A stretch of 64,000 nt of DNA, taken from Metellina segmentata. Taxonomy: Eukaryota; Arthropoda; Arachnida; Araneae; Tetragnathidae. The stretch covers positions 83,226,359 through 83,290,358 of the forward strand of contig OX375876.1 in assembly GCA_947359465.1 (NCBI GenBank), given 5' to 3'. Below are positions 1 through 13,007 of this stretch, in pieces (within the stretch, counting starts at the first letter, position 1; the number at the start of each line of letters is the position of its first letter). A program made the position numbers and the translations under genes. The notes below the pieces were generated by a model. The model was not told where the DNA came from and did no database searches. It worked only from the letters and a program-made list of their open reading frames with translations.

Positions 1-399
1 AATTAATTTTTCATTCTTTTGTTATTGGTGGCGAGTTTTGGAAATATTGCATCTTTGATGCAAGAACGTCACAAGTCAAAATATTGATAGGAAAACTGAG
101 TGCGCTGTAGGTTTATTCTTTCAATCTAAGCAACACCTGGTAATACTCCTCTAGAATTTAAGAATTCTATAGCAGTCATTTTTAATTATAGTATGTCAAA
201 CCAAAAGTATTAACACAGCAGTATTTTTGTAATGTGGACAAAGTAAAAATGAAGTATTTTTTGGAATTACTCATTTCAGTTAGATATCAGCAAAGCAAAA
301 AGATTCTAGTATTGAAAGTGCATTCTAGTTATTTGCTCACTGTTAATAGAAGCAGTCACTTATATTAGATAATTTGCTGTTCCAACAAGACAGTGCCTA

Positions 400-700
400 A
401 TTGAAATACAATATGAAATTTTGGAAGAATATAGTTAAAGTGTGAAGGTGGGGTTCATTGATACTGAGGACATGCTAAATCATTAGTTCTTCAATGTACG
501 GGATGAGGCCTACAATTCAACAAATGAAAAGCTAGCTAAGCAGTATGCTAATGAAATCCTTTTAAAACAGTCTGTTCAAAACATAAATTCCAGAATGCAT
601 ACTGCAAAAAAGTTTATGACTAAATGTAAGAGAACCATATGAGCAGGGTTTACCCAAAATACTAGGACATTTGCATCAGACAACAGTGCTTAACACAATT
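400..700 (+). pseudogene. short decayed coding remnant, unidentified
   Basis: One plus-strand frame reads continuously apart from three stops and contains the protein-like stretch NEKLAKQYANEILLKQSVQ and later FTQNTRTFASDN. The conserved-looking frame among stops suggests an old retrocopy or element fragment inside, or 3' of, the last seen exon of the KIAA2013-like gene. I do not recognise it. Confidence 0.25.
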
Positions 701-816
701 GTTTTGTAGCAGTTTTAGTTATTTTATCCGATACAAGTAATTTGATTCCTTAAATTAAACTATTTTATGTTTTATAGACAAATTTTACAAGATTTTCATC
801 ACTATAAAATACATAC

Positions 817-951
817 CTTTTAGGGGGTATTGTGATTGTGCTTGGAACTTTTGTAGCAGCAATAGAAATCATAATACTTTTAGACGATTCAGGAATTTTT
901 ATCTCTTCTAGGAATACTTTATATTCAAATTTGTTTCCATTAGGTAATGTT
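817..951 (-). CDS. KIAA2013-like gene, exon 8
   Basis: 135 bases, acceptor ttttacag, donor gtatgt, phase 2 to phase 2. It encodes TLPNGNKFEYKVFLEE through ISIAATKVPSTITIPPK, a strong family match. The following exons were not found in bases 1-816 and are expected to the left. Confidence 0.72.
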
Positions 952-3900
952 CTGTAAAAAGAAAAATAGATTGATAATTATTGAGTTTTCAAACCTTTCA
1001 CATTAACTACTTGTTCTAATTTTTTCAGAAACATAATAACAGGCATTTATGACAAAAAAACGCACTAAAAGCCTACTTTAAAGACATACAACTCATTTTA
1101 GTAATCAAACTGCTTGTAATAACCTACTTTAAAAAACTCAAATAGATCATCAATAAACTAAATGTTTTTATTTTTAACTGACGCTTTTATTATATACTAG
1201 CAGACTTACACACAGCTACTTCTTAATTCCTTATATTTGAGGCTATCAAATCAAGAGTGGCCTAACCCCCATTTTTTATATATATTCTTATTTATTCACA
1301 AGATGATTTGAGATTCTAAAAATTTGTTTTCAGTGATCAACATTAAGTTATTTTGCAATTTTAGAACACTTGAACTTGCACATTTAAAAAAAAAAAGGTG
1401 ATGATAGCAAAATTTAAGAATTTTTGTGGGTTAGACCACTTTTGCTCTGATAGCCTCATTTATTGATGGCAAAATGTCGTTACTCGCATATAACATCCAT
1501 ATTTAATGAATGGATTTCAAAGCTCTAAATGAAATAAAAATATGTAACAGCATTTTCTTTACTTTTACTGGAATCAATTCTTATTTTCAATTAAATTCAC
1601 AGCAAAAAGCACCTCAGAAGTTTGAACTACTCATTGAATAGTTACTAATATTTACACACTTACATGACCTGTGGACTATTTTCACTACTTGTAGAAGATT
1701 CTTGTCTTAAGATTAAAGTCAGATCTTCACTCTATAAAAATATTAAATTTTAAATAATTTTGGAAGTAACATATATTATAATTATCTCTTTAAACAATAT
1801 GCCAGTAAAAAGCATTGAGATGATTTTCATTTTATTCGGAAGAGAATTACATGAATTGTCATCCTTATGAAAATAATATAATTACAGCAATTTGGAAACA
1901 CATAATCATGATTCATTTTTATAAACATTTTTTTACTATCTTAATTTTAATGTTTCATTCTACAATTGCTAATAGCATTAACACAAAAATGTGATTACTT
2001 AAGCAATAGTTTTCAAATTTTAATTTGCTAGGCACATTCTAAAATTTTAATCAAACATAAGCATTGAATATTGTGAATTTAACTTAATTCAACATCCATG
2101 TTAGATTTCTATTAAAAACATGACTCAAATCAAAATATATATTGGCAAAAATTAGGTAAACAGACAATTTTAGAAGGAAAATTGAATTTTTAGAAACTTT
2201 GTCTCCAATGAGAAATAAAATTGTCTTTTGACTTTTATGTTATAACAATTGAATAGCAGTATTTACTTTTATTTTTACATTTTAACTGTACAGAAATTTA
2301 TGAAATGCCAAGCTCTACTACCCAGTTTTACTTGTTTTTTACTGCTTCAGATAAACTAAGTTGTGATTTTTCTTCAGCAGTTTTGTTGCATTGTCACAAC
2401 TTTTTTTACCATTATCCACTACACATGTGTTCTTTTTTCTCCTGATTGCTCAGCTCATGACAGCTTTTGATGTTTAGTGTTGATTTGAGTTGGATTAAGA
2501 ATTTGTATCTTGGGTAATTTGCTATATTAAACTTTACTTCTATGATTTTAACAGAACAGTGTAGGTGAAGCTGAAAATTGTTGTGTTGACCTTGAAATTC
2601 CTGATAACACCAGATCTCAGCATTCATGAGTTTTTGCTACTTCAGATAAACAGGTTTCTGCCTTGTAAATAAGATAACTAATGGATCATTAAAATTTAAC
2701 CACACCTGCTCAAATTTAATATAAAAGAATCAATAGTTGTTCATGCTGCAATTTTTGAAACTAAAACTTTTCACATGTAGAGCTCTTTATAGTTAATTAA
2801 CATCAATTTTTAAGGTGTCTGGCAGTTAATTAGATTTCTTCCACATATAGCAGATTAGATGTTAGTAACTTATCTCATAAAAGTATACTTATAATATTAA
2901 TCCCTGTTTGTTATTTTAATTTCAATCACTGTTTTTTTGCCATTCACAATTCACAAAAAACCATAACCCTCAAAGTTGCTACTAAAGACCTTGAAGACAG
3001 TAAGAACAGTGAACCTGTTTTCAATGGCTATTATTTATTTATGGCCATTTCAAAAACATATAACACAAGTATAGTAACCCCTTGTTAGATTGTGCGTCAA
3101 TATCTTGCCACATTTGCTATATCATTCTTTTACATGCCCCTTGTTGTTTACTTCTGATAAAATGTTTGATTTCCAAACCAAATTCAGGGTGGCTACAAAA
3201 ATTGAAGCTAAAGTTCCCTGAGTTTTCCCTGATTTCCAGAGTATTTTTCATGAAATTCCCTGAGTTTCTCCTTTCTGTTCGCAGAACAATTCTTCGGTAA
3301 TTATGACAAACTTGACACTTCATAAACTAAAAAACTATAGACTGATAGATGAATAAAAATGAGACAAGTAAAAAAAAATATTTTTACTGTATTCCATAAT
3401 AGACCAAATAATATAAAGCTATAGATAGAATATTTATTACATTTTTAACTATTTTGATGTGTTTGCAAAAGCAGCCATCAGCCCCTGAATCCTTCAATGG
3501 CGCCAGCGCTCGGTACATCTCTACTATTATAAAAGGAAGTGTTTGTCTGTCTGTCCTGTACGCAGTGTCCTGACGAATCTATGGCACTTACAATAGTGAA
3601 ATTTAGCACACATGTGGTCCGAATTTTTTGCAATTTTTCTATCACGCCCAAATTTTAAAATTTAATCTAAAACATTTAAAAATTAATTAATTGGAATTTA
3701 ATTATTATTATTTTCCTTAGAATGGCATAGGGTATAAAGACATGGCATTCTAAATTTATTTTTTCCATTAGATTTTCTCAGCAACGATTTTAGCGGACGA
3801 ACAATACAAATAAAGTTTTAACTGGAGTTATGTAGTTCTTTTTTCTATCTCCTAGATCGTTAAGAGTTCGAACTGGCGTTCTTCGTTGCTTTTTTCTATC

Positions 3901-6900
3901 TCAGCGAGCGATCGTTAAAGATAGAATAAAAGTTTCAACGGATTTGAAATCTGCGGAAAATTTCACATTACATCAATACCTAAAAATATGATTTTCTATA
4001 AAAAGTAATTTTTAAATTGTAACTTTTATATTTTTTCCAATACGAATTTCGCTGCTGAGAAAAATAACCTTCGTTTGATTCGAGATTCATTCATTTTGAA
4101 AAGTAACGGATTCGGGTGAAGCAAAAGAAATAATTGAAGTTATGACTGGAGTTCTTCAGTGCTTTTTTCTAAATCAGCGATTGTTTAAAATAAAATGAAA
4201 ATATCAACGGATTTCAAAGCTGCGGAAAATTTTATACCAGATAGATACCTCATACGTTTGATTTTCTTTTAATAAATAATTTTTCAATAAAATATTTATA
4301 TTTTCATAGGAGATTGTGACGTTGCGCCGATTGGATCTCTTCGCAAACGATTTTGGCCGCATTTGACAATGACGAATCCATCACGAAAAGAACTCAACGC
4401 AAACTTTTCAACAACAAAAAACCTCAGAGTTCGAAAATTTTCGAAAAAATAATAACTTTTAACACATATGTATTAAAAAACATATGCATAATCTAAATGA
4501 GTACTTTTCCGTAAGCCGGGCGCAATTTTGGACCAAAATCAAAATCGCCAATCTAGGTATTTTAGAATTTTTTTTTTTTTTTTTTTAAATGTTGATTAAA
4601 TTGGAACCGGATGTTTAACTTTTGCAGATTTTTCCGGCCGTTAGTATTTTCAAAGCCGCGAGGCACTACGTTCCTATTATTGACATTAGGGAACGCGGCA
4701 CAACTGTATAGACTTCGGTTACAGGATTTCCGGCTGTTACAGGTTTAATAAAACAGTATACAACTATTTTTTTCTGGATGTTTGTGTAAAAAATACACTT
4801 TTCGTTTTCGGAATGAAAAAAAAATGGGCGTCATTTTGATATTGGTTCAAAGTGGTGCCCGCATGGCTAACGGAAAAGTACCAAATGGGTGCCATTTTCA
4901 AAACGAAATTCCTACTTTTTCCCTGAGTTAAACGAAACTTCCCTGAGTTTTCCAGAAAATGATTCTTCCCTGAGAAATCCCTGATTTCCCTGAATTCCCG
5001 GTTCTGTCGCCACCCTGAAATTTCAAAATTTGCAAATTTTTGGTTTTATTTACTTGGATTTGAGAAATTCTAAATTTGGTTCTATAGAATTAAGAGCTCA
5101 AAGGTTTCAAGTAGTTATTCTAAACTGAATTGATAAAAAGATTTGGGTGTCTAAGCATAAATAAGAAATTTCTTTTTTAAAAGGTTTTTACCTTCAATTT
5201 AGTGTTTATATAACTTGAAATTTTATTTAACTAAAATGTGTCTAATTTAACACACAATTTTTGCCTTTTTTTTATTTCTAAGTAAGTCTTTCTCAAATGC
5301 TAAATCACTACTCTCAGAATGTTACACTTTTTCTTGGTCCTCAAAAACTGCAATGTAACAAGGAGTTGCTGTACTTTTACAGCATATTACATAACATTGA
5401 AATAGAAAAACACATGGGAACATAAAGTGAAAAATTACAAAACAAAAAGATGTTGCTTAAGCTTTTTAAAGATCTGACACAACTTATTCAAAACAATTCA
5501 AGTTTAAAAGATTACTTTCAAAACAATAAAAAACTACATACTAAGGGATTCATGATTTCAATCTGTTGTATCAATAAAGAAGGAGAAATGCGATATGCGT
5601 ACACTTGATGAATCACACTAACTGACCGCCTTTTCTGAAAAGCAAGAAATCCACTAATAAATATGAGGTACAGTAAATATTTTTGTTTATTTTGTTTAAA
5701 AATTCAAAAACTAATTTTTTTAGAGTAGAAAAATGCATCTATGTAGTTTCATAACACTAACTTGGTATAGTGTTTCAGAAAGCAAATTACTAAACAAGTA
5801 AAATAAGATAATATTGCAAATGGAATACAACAGATATGTGAAAACTAAGCTAAAGGCTATGTTGGTTATTCTGACCAATCTGATTTTTTCAAAAAGATAT
5901 CCATTTAAAATTATACAATACAAACCTAAAAGGAATGTAAATTCATATGCACAATATATTAGATAACAATCCACATATGTCAGAAAAAAATGAAAATAAA
6001 GTTACTTTAGATATTATGCAAAGATAATTTCATCAGAAATCGAATCCCTAAAAGAATTTATGAAATTGCAAACAATAACAACATTTATAGAACCAAGCCA
6101 TCTTAAAAACTAAACATGTCACTTATGTGCCAGGTTGATAGGTTTTAATGACAAAAAAACAAGTTCTGGTCAAGATGGGCCAAACACTTACACTCATATA
6201 CAAGAAAAACTAAATAGTTTTAATTCTCAATATAAATAATAAATTTTGTAATTGAAGAAAACAGAGTCAAATATCTATGCAATATACTGTCAAAAATGAA
6301 GTAAACATATAAGATTTGTAATAAAGATATATTTGTAATTTGAAGTTCTGGTAATCATGACTTAGTGACATGAAATGAAGCTTGATAGTAAGTTTCACTG
6401 CTATGGGACACTTCATCTGAATGGATATGAAATTTACATTTTCACAACCAATAAATTTAAAGAACTGAAAACACATTCTATGATATTCAGCATGAAAAAA
6501 CTATGAGCACTGAAATATTCTAGAAATTTATTGACTAATTTTCACTGCATAGGTTTAAAATATGTATATAAGAATAAGAAATTATCATTACTGCACTTAT
6601 GTTATAGACTACAAACATAAATATAAAACAACTAACCATATTGAAACACTGGAATTTGTAAGCAATACCGCTTGCATATTGAACAGCAGACCCTTCTATG
6701 AAAAGAAAAGAACCAAGAGTCAACCATGTGAAATGTACAACAAAGAAGTTATTTTCAGTCTAAATTTTGAAATATTCTAAACAAAATTAAAACGAATTTA
6801 GTTACAAATAGTTTTAAAATATTAATATATTTTCAGCATATATAGAAGAGGAAAAAAAATATTGTACCATCTATCTTTCCATAAGTAGCATATTCTGCTA

Positions 6901-9900
6901 TACAGCTGTTGTTTGTGGAAATTTTGTACGAGTAATGTTGCTTAAATATGGTGAAGAATATGGACAACGTTTTGGAACAGTATTGTGGAACAAATGACAC
7001 ATAAGGTGAGAAATCAAATAAAAATATTCGATCTGTCTCTAAACATCACTACTGGATATAAATTAGTAAATTACAGTTACGAGTTAATGACCTGCTGCTC
7101 TAAGTAAACACTAAGAATTTAAAAAAGTACTTCAAATGAGCTAATTAGATTTCTTATTCAGAAAACAAAGAAATACAACTCTTCATGTGAAAATGAATGA
7201 ACATTATTTTTTAGTATTGAATACACCATCCATAAGGGAAAGTCTAGCAACACATACATAGAAAATGCATCTCCAAGGCAAAATGTATTTGGCAAGGAGA
7301 TAGAAGCTTCATAGCTCTACTAAAGCAATCACGATATACTTTCTAAAATTCAATGACGCACATTGATCAGGTGTAGGAATTAAATTTTGGTGCATTGGGT
7401 AATACCACTTTTTTGTAGTGTAATGTCTTTTTTGTTCTTTTATTCACTTCAGACAAGCCGGCTTCATCTTTGCTGGCAACAATAGTTCCTTCCAAGAATG
7501 ACATGCAAAGATACCGAAACTTCACGAGTGCCAAACAGTGTGAGTAATTATTTGTCATTCAAATAAACTCAGTAAATATGGCAGCCCTATTTCTTATTGA
7601 AAATATTTTCAAAAAAATGAGCAGATATAGTATTAATGGTTTCTTTGACCCAGTTTTTCATCTGTACAGTACTATCTATCAGTTTCCTTTAACTTCTTAA
7701 ACTATCAAAAAAGTAATTAAATCCAACTCTTTGGGAATCATCTTGAGTGAAATACCCTTCTTTAGCCCTCATGTAAAAAAAATTAATATATAGGGAGAAA
7801 ACAAACTGCACACTTCTTTTCTATCATATTGTTTCCACAATTCTCCACATAATGAAATGACATATGAATGCATAAATTTCCAATCTGGATTTAAATCTTC
7901 TTAATCACTCACACTGTTCACATTCTGTAAAGTATATGACACTTTAGCTGTTGTATATTATGCAATAGGTTACAGTTCTGATGTAATAATTTGCATATTT
8001 CAAAAATTCAACTAATTTAAGAGGTACTGTTATAATTTCCCCAACTACTGTATTTCATTTTGCCTTGCGAAAATAGTGCCCATTATACCACATTGTTTAT
8101 TGATATAAATTTGCAACATTTAAAATGATATGTTGAAGAAAATCACTAACCTTGATTACTAGCACCAGGAATATCTACTTGTACAATAGGATGATAATTT
8201 ATGGGAACTGATAACGACCTTCTATAATACACATATAATTGTTCTGTTTTGTCAAGAGGAACACCTATTTTCCCATTTCCTAAAACAAATAACAATGCTG
8301 TATATGAATCACAATAGCAAAAAATAAACTATTTATGCAGTGATAAAAGTAAACTATCAATAAGAAAAATAGAGAAAGCAAAAAAGGCTTCATTTTGAAT
8401 AAAATATTACGCTCTTTCCATTATGTAATCTTCATTAAAACTTATAATGAAATGGTGGAAAAATTCTACACAAGAAACTATACCTAAAAGAGAGTTAGAA
8501 TATTTAATACACATTTTCAAGTATACTTCTTGGGGTGAACAGTATGAACAAATGGATGTTGACGAGAATGAATATTTGGATGACTGTTGACAAATAATAT
8601 AAGAAAATATCACAAGACATAGGACATGTGTATGAATAAGACATATCTCAGTAAATTTTGTCAAAATATATCAGTCATCTGGCATTTTCTAACTTTATGA
8701 AATCTATTTACAAAGCACTTACAAATTTTGACAAAAATTTTTTCTTAACAAAGAAATTCTGGATGAAAAGGAATCATTTTAAAAATGGTGAAAATTATGT
8801 GACACGGTAAAAGAACTTCGTGGTCATTTTTTTTTTAACTTTTGAGAAGTGCCTCTTATAAACAAGTACATAAAGTTGTATTTCTTTGTAAAGTTATGTT
8901 TTCTACAAAATTATTTGTAATTGCTTACAGGAGGCAGCAGTAGACCTGTTTGAAGAGTAGAAGATTAGCTACCAGAGGGTAGTGAGTTTGAAACTAGGTC
9001 CTACCTAAGACTATCATGTACATGGAGAGAGGTGCATGTTAAATCTGTTGTGGCCTCAAATGTCCTCACATTACTACAGTAAATATTTTCGAGAGGGAGG
9101 TGCTAGCTCAAATGTTGACCTTGTCAACTGACTATGGTTCAAAATTATATTGTGATGTCCTTGGATCTTTCACTTTAGGATTGATCAAGAAACCCTAGAC
9201 AATAGCCAGTTCTGTTGCTCCATTTCAACATTCATTTGCTTACCTATAATTGTTTACAATGAAAATTTTTATCAGAAATTCTAGATTATGTTCACAAAAA
9301 TATCTTTTTTATTAAAAAAAAAAAAGTTTAAAATAAGAGGAATTGAAATCAACTTTACATGCATATATTCTGAGTGACACATTTGGTTACATTTTCATTT
9401 ACATACCAAAATTATACTGAAACACAAATGCATTGTAATTTTCTAGTTTAAATGTGCAAGAATTTATTGCTTACATGGACAGACATTAATTGCATTTTTA
9501 AATACCTTACCAACATATGGGAGAAAATATGGTTCATCAGGCTCATACGATCGATATACGCTGGCATCAAAATTTTGTGATTCTCTTATGAGTGCATTCA
9601 TATTAGCAGCTATACATCCAATATTTGGATCTGTAAAAGCAAATTTTATTTACTAAATTTAAAAGTATAATTCTGATGATTTAATGTGATTTGTACAATA
9701 AAGGAAGATATGATAAGGTAAAAGTGAATAAATCCTGTTTTCATACCATGCAATGCCTTATAAATTAATATAATTCAGTATGGTTAATATTTTTGATAAA
9801 CATAATAATAATATTTTATGAGAAACTAATTTCATTTAATAGATCCCAACAGTTTCTCCAACTTCGTAATTCTGAGCAACCCTCCAAAAAACAGTATATA

Positions 9901-12900
9901 CACACTAGTAATTACAATAAGTTAACTCACAGACAGATAAAGAATTAATAAGACACAGAGCAAGGTCACAAGAAACACAGAATTTATAACTTGAATTATT
10001 ACATTATATGTTAGTAATTAAGATTGTCTTTTGTAGTGAAAAAATTCACAAAACAAGCAAATGATTGTCAAAACAGTTCCGAATATGTACACAACTGAAA
10101 TATTTTCAAACCAATTTAATATTTTTCTTTTGCTTGTGAATGATGAAAAAGGATGAATGTTTTACAATGTTTAAAAAGATAATATTAAATTGATTTGAGT
10201 TTTTTTTTTTTTTTAACATGTATTAAATTTGAATTAACACTAATAGAAGATCAAAGGTTTTAAAATTGTTTGAAAGTTTTGGTGGGTCTAATTTTGGGAA
10301 TCCCACAGGTAAGCTACATTCCCATAACATTGTATGGGGTAAAACTGTTTTAAATATTTAATAGAAAAATTCAATACCTCCCAAACTATGCATAGATTTA
10401 TACTTATTCTTTTAAACTTATAACCTCTCTATATTAATCTTCTTTGATGTTTTTTAATTTAATAAACAAAAGTAAAAAATTTGTAAATAAAAATATGTCT
10501 AAAAATACTATTTTCATTGTTTTTAATTGAGAAAATTTCCTTTCTGTCATGCTAAACATTTTAAACAATGTGAATGCATCAGGAATTGTTTTGTAGCAGT
10601 TGCGTAGTCTGGATTTTTCTACCACATTTTTGTTGCATGGTTTATTATGCAAAACGTTGGTTACAAATTTTAAAATGTTCTTTGATGGAAGTTTTGAAGA
10701 ATTAAGTAAATGCTTGCACAGGTCTATCAGAAATGAATTCTTATGACTTGTCAATCATCTTTAAAAGTTTTGAAACAAGATATTGCTAATATCTGTCATT
10801 TTTTTTAGTTTTTTTCTGAAACAAACCTCTAGTTATCTTCTAGTATTCAAAGGGAAACAATGATTCACATGACCAAATACTTTTGACTGAGTTGAGTTGG
10901 TTTATATAGTGCAAGGGCTGTATTCAGCCACGCTAAACCAGGCACAAGACAGACAATATCAAGTAATAGACATATAAATAAGGAAAGTTTTGCTTCCACC
11001 AAAGAGAGAAATACATCCAGGGAAGAATAGAACTGCCTACTTTTGACTGACCATCCCCTTCCTATGAAATTAATTTACTTTCACTCAACAGGGCTAAGTA
11101 TTCAAAGATATTTTGAGACTAGAGTGCAATGGCAAATTTTCAGGTTGATATCTAGAGGGATTTCTTGGCTTGAAAGATCTGCCTAAAATATCTAAATAAA
11201 ATAATCTTTTTGCACCAAAGCAATTCCTTAAAAAAAAAAAAAAAATTCAGTATTATAGGAACCATAGGCATTGAATATGGATCTGGGTTCCTGTCTAAAA
11301 CCAGTTGGTACAAGCTAATAAAACAAGTAGATGTTAGAAAATTATTTTAGTAGATCTTGGATCAAATGTCAGATCTACCCAAAGATCACATTTCCCATTG
11401 TTTCTGTGAATTCATAATATTTTCAAGAAGTTGGAAAATCAATTTATACTTTACATTGGCCATATTTGATACAATTTCTTTCAGACCAATCATTTCAAAG
11501 TATATCACATACACATAGTGCTTTTTGCATTTTTAAATCCCATATTCAAAACAGCACCATGTGTGTGCAACCTTTTTGTGTTCACAAATCCCATCGACAA
11601 AGCAATCAACCAACCTAAATGTCATAATCAGATCAGTAAAAACAATAGGTTAGTTAAAACTTATTTAAGAAAATATAAATAGATATAGCTTTCCCTAAAT
11701 AGCAGATTTAGTGAATAGAGAAATCTTTCAAAGCATGCCTGCATTCATTGTTCATTTCATCTTTGACTATATATAATATTGCATTTGATCAAAAATAGAT
11801 AATTAAAAGAAAAATTACCTATCATTATAGGAGTTTTCTTTCTTACCCACCGAAACACTGAAGGTCCAACATACAGCAAGAAGCCTAATATTATAATTGC
11901 CAGAAGAAAAGCCTTCCTTAGTCTAAAAGAGAGAAATAAACCTCTTCAATTATGAAATTTATTTCAATTAAAAACTAGATTGATTTAATACAATTTGAAT
12001 AGTTACTCAGATTTTAATATCATATCGATTGGTTTAATTAAGTTTTGTATATTTGCACAACAGCATTACACTCAAACAAAATTTTTATAAAACTAATCTC
12101 ATTTTAAAAAGGCCTTAAAAATAGCAAGGAAATTTTTTAGAAATCATTAATAAGGTTTACTTATATGTTGTTCTGAGGCACCGAAGCTGGCAGCTACGGT
12201 CCTTTGACGATATTTTAGACTTTTTTGGCGATCATCACTTATATGTTATTAAAACCTACTTATCATCAAAATCTACAAGTTTATGTAAGCAAAGAACATG
12301 ATAAAAAAGTACAATTTGGAAAAATTTAAATTCATTCAATTTTATATTTATCTTGATGTTGATATGGTGTAAAACACACAAAATCCATACCGTCGAAGCA
12401 ATTAATCAGATTTTATAGTTGAGCTAGTGTTTCCTATCTTGTTCTACATTTGGATAGTAAAATACAGTTTTAACAGCTTACTTTAAATTCTTGAAGTCTC
12501 AAGTAGTATTTGAGGAGCCTGCTTGAAACTTAGTTTCCTATTTTTGAAATTTTGAAAATTTGTCAACATATTTGATTTGACGTATCAGCAATTGATTACA
12601 TCCCAAACGCAAGTTGGAAATTTTTAATCAGTTTATAAAATTTGTCACAGCAATGCTAGTCTTGCTAGTGTAAAAAAAATTGTAATTTCAAAATTTAAAA
12701 TATCATGATGCAGCAAGTCCTTAACCGAACTGTGATTAATATATGCATAAAAATTACAGCAAAATAAGTTGTACAGTAAAAGTAAATATGTGAAAAAATT
12801 AAAATGGTGATAAAAATGAAATTGACAATTTGAAGAGAAAATATATAAATGCTATTGCAAATATATTTTCATTGTGTGCTTTTTCTCAAACCTTTTATCA

Positions 12901-13003
12901 ATCCCATTTTAATGCATGTGCAAAATGAAAATAAGACTTACGACATGTAGCTATCAAGTACTCTCTTGCATCTTCGGAAAAAATCGCATAGTTCATAGAA
13001 CAT
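817..13003 (-). CDS. KIAA2013-like membrane protein gene, 5' eight coding exons (3' end outside window)
   Basis: Eight exons read by eye on the minus strand, in order: 13003-12942, 11922-11819, 9630-9511, 8279-8151, 6695-6637, 5634-5542, 1731-1664, 951-817. All have AG/GT borders and the phases (2,1,1,1,0,0,2,2) join without a stop to give about 256 residues. The N-terminus is short and basic, followed by one hydrophobic segment (AFLLAIIILGFLLYVG, about residues 24-39) that looks like a signal anchor, so most of the protein should be lumenal or extracellular. Later motifs, NGKIGVPLD, VYAYRI..IQQIEIMNP and ISIAATKVPSTITIPPK, follow the order and spacing I remember for the vertebrate KIAA2013 protein (DUF2152 family, function unknown). 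About half of the roughly 600-residue family length is missing and should continue left of base 1. The family call rests on remembered similarity, not a search. Confidence 0.72.
1664..1731 (-). CDS. KIAA2013-like gene, exon 7
   Basis: 68 bases, acceptor tttatag, donor gtaagt, phase 0 to phase 2. It encodes SEDLTLILRQ followed by a Ser-rich stretch. Confidence 0.68.
3185..5017. mobile_element. DNA transposon with CAGGGTGGC termini, composite
   Basis: The left end reads CAGGGTGGCTAC and the right end GTCGCCACCCTG, a short terminal inverted repeat. AAATT lies outside both ends and could be a target duplication, though in AT-rich DNA this is weak. Both subterminal regions carry TTCCCTGAG in the same orientation several times (about 3212-3265 and 4917-4990). 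No transposase frame is left. A Helitron-like sequence is nested inside. The element sits in intron 6 of the KIAA2013-like gene. Confidence 0.6.
3512..4420 (+). mobile_element. Helitron-like (Helentron-type) non-autonomous sequence
   Basis: The stretch starts with TCTCTACTATTATAAAAGG followed by GTTTGTCTGTCTG, the usual 5' look of Helentron-type elements. Two diverged tandem units follow (about 3815-3990 and 4130-4290), each containing a TTTTTTCTA..TC block, a GATCGTTAAA-like block and a CAACGGATTT..GCGGAAAATTT block. Related blocks recur at 14060-14310. The 3' end was not defined. Confidence 0.4.
5542..5634 (-). CDS. KIAA2013-like gene, exon 6
   Basis: 93 bases, phase 0 at both ends, acceptor cttttcag, donor gtatgt. 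Only one frame is open. It contains VYAYRISPSLLIQQIEIMNP, which parallels the VYLQRIQ..NP block of vertebrate KIAA2013. Confidence 0.72.
6637..6695 (-). CDS. KIAA2013-like gene, exon 5
   Basis: 59 bases, acceptor ttcatag, donor gttagt, entering in phase 1 and leaving in phase 0. It encodes EGSAVQYASGIAYKFQCFNM. This exon is needed because exons 4 and 6 cannot be joined directly in frame; finding it between them in exactly the required phase supports the model. Confidence 0.66.
8151..8279 (-). CDS. KIAA2013-like gene, exon 4
   Basis: 129 bases, acceptor gttttag, donor gttagt, phase 1 to phase 1. With the previous exon it forms GNGKIGVPLD and then LYVYYRR and VQVDIPG, the part most clearly shared with KIAA2013 (an NG-x-hydrophobic turn followed by beta-like segments). 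Confidence 0.73.
8930..9230 (+). repeat. old, diverged copy of the GACCAACCGG tRNA SINE
   Basis: The body matches the young SINE copies (16956, 30762) in order: TTAAATCTGTTGTGGCC, GTCCTCACATT, CTGACTATGGTTCAAAATTA, CCTTGGATCTTTCACTT and CAATAGCC. The tRNA head is barely recognisable, so this is an old insertion in intron 3 of the KIAA2013-like gene. Confidence 0.6.
9511..9630 (-). CDS. KIAA2013-like gene, exon 3
   Basis: 120 bases, acceptor cttttacag, donor gtaagg, phase 1 to phase 1. It encodes the segment from DPNIGCIAANMNALIRE to DEPYFLPYVG. The single Cys soon after the membrane anchor matches the position of a Cys in the vertebrate relative as I recall it. Confidence 0.72.
10893..10970 (-). 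repeat. second SINE family fragment (minus orientation)
   Basis: The complement resembles 26868-26962 and 44855-44940: a core ending in TTGCGC..AAAACCCAACCCAACC. It is diverged here, ending in ACTATATAAACCAACTCAAC. Confidence 0.4.
11819..11922 (-). CDS. KIAA2013-like gene, exon 2 (membrane anchor)
   Basis: 104 bases, acceptor ctcttttag, donor gtaatt, entering in phase 2 and leaving in phase 1. It encodes the single hydrophobic segment followed by the basic stretch FRWVRKK, the pattern of a type II signal anchor. Confidence 0.7.
12170..12236. mobile_element. 67-bp insertion flanked by perfect 11-bp target duplication
   Basis: ACTTATATGTT occurs at 12159-12169 and again at 12237-12247, enclosing a 67-base segment that is richer in GC than its surroundings and ends in GGCGATCATC. 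The perfect long duplication points to a recent, heavily 5'-truncated LINE-type insertion; an ATC-type end would suit an RTE-like element. The site is intron 1 of the KIAA2013-like gene. Confidence 0.55.
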
Positions 13004-13007
13004 GTTC
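12942..13007 (-). CDS. KIAA2013-like gene, exon 1 (start codon)
   Basis: The first coding exon holds ATG at 13003-13001 and encodes MFYELCDFFRRCKRVLDSYM plus two bases of the next codon. The donor is gtaagt. An acceptor-like tttttag lies four bases before the ATG, so a separate 5' UTR exon upstream is likely; I could not place it. Confidence 0.62.

Noticed and set aside
7367..7558. Minus frame of 63 codons as an exon of the KIAA2013-like gene
   Set aside because: No matching splice phases; exon 5 at 6637-6695 fills the gap instead.
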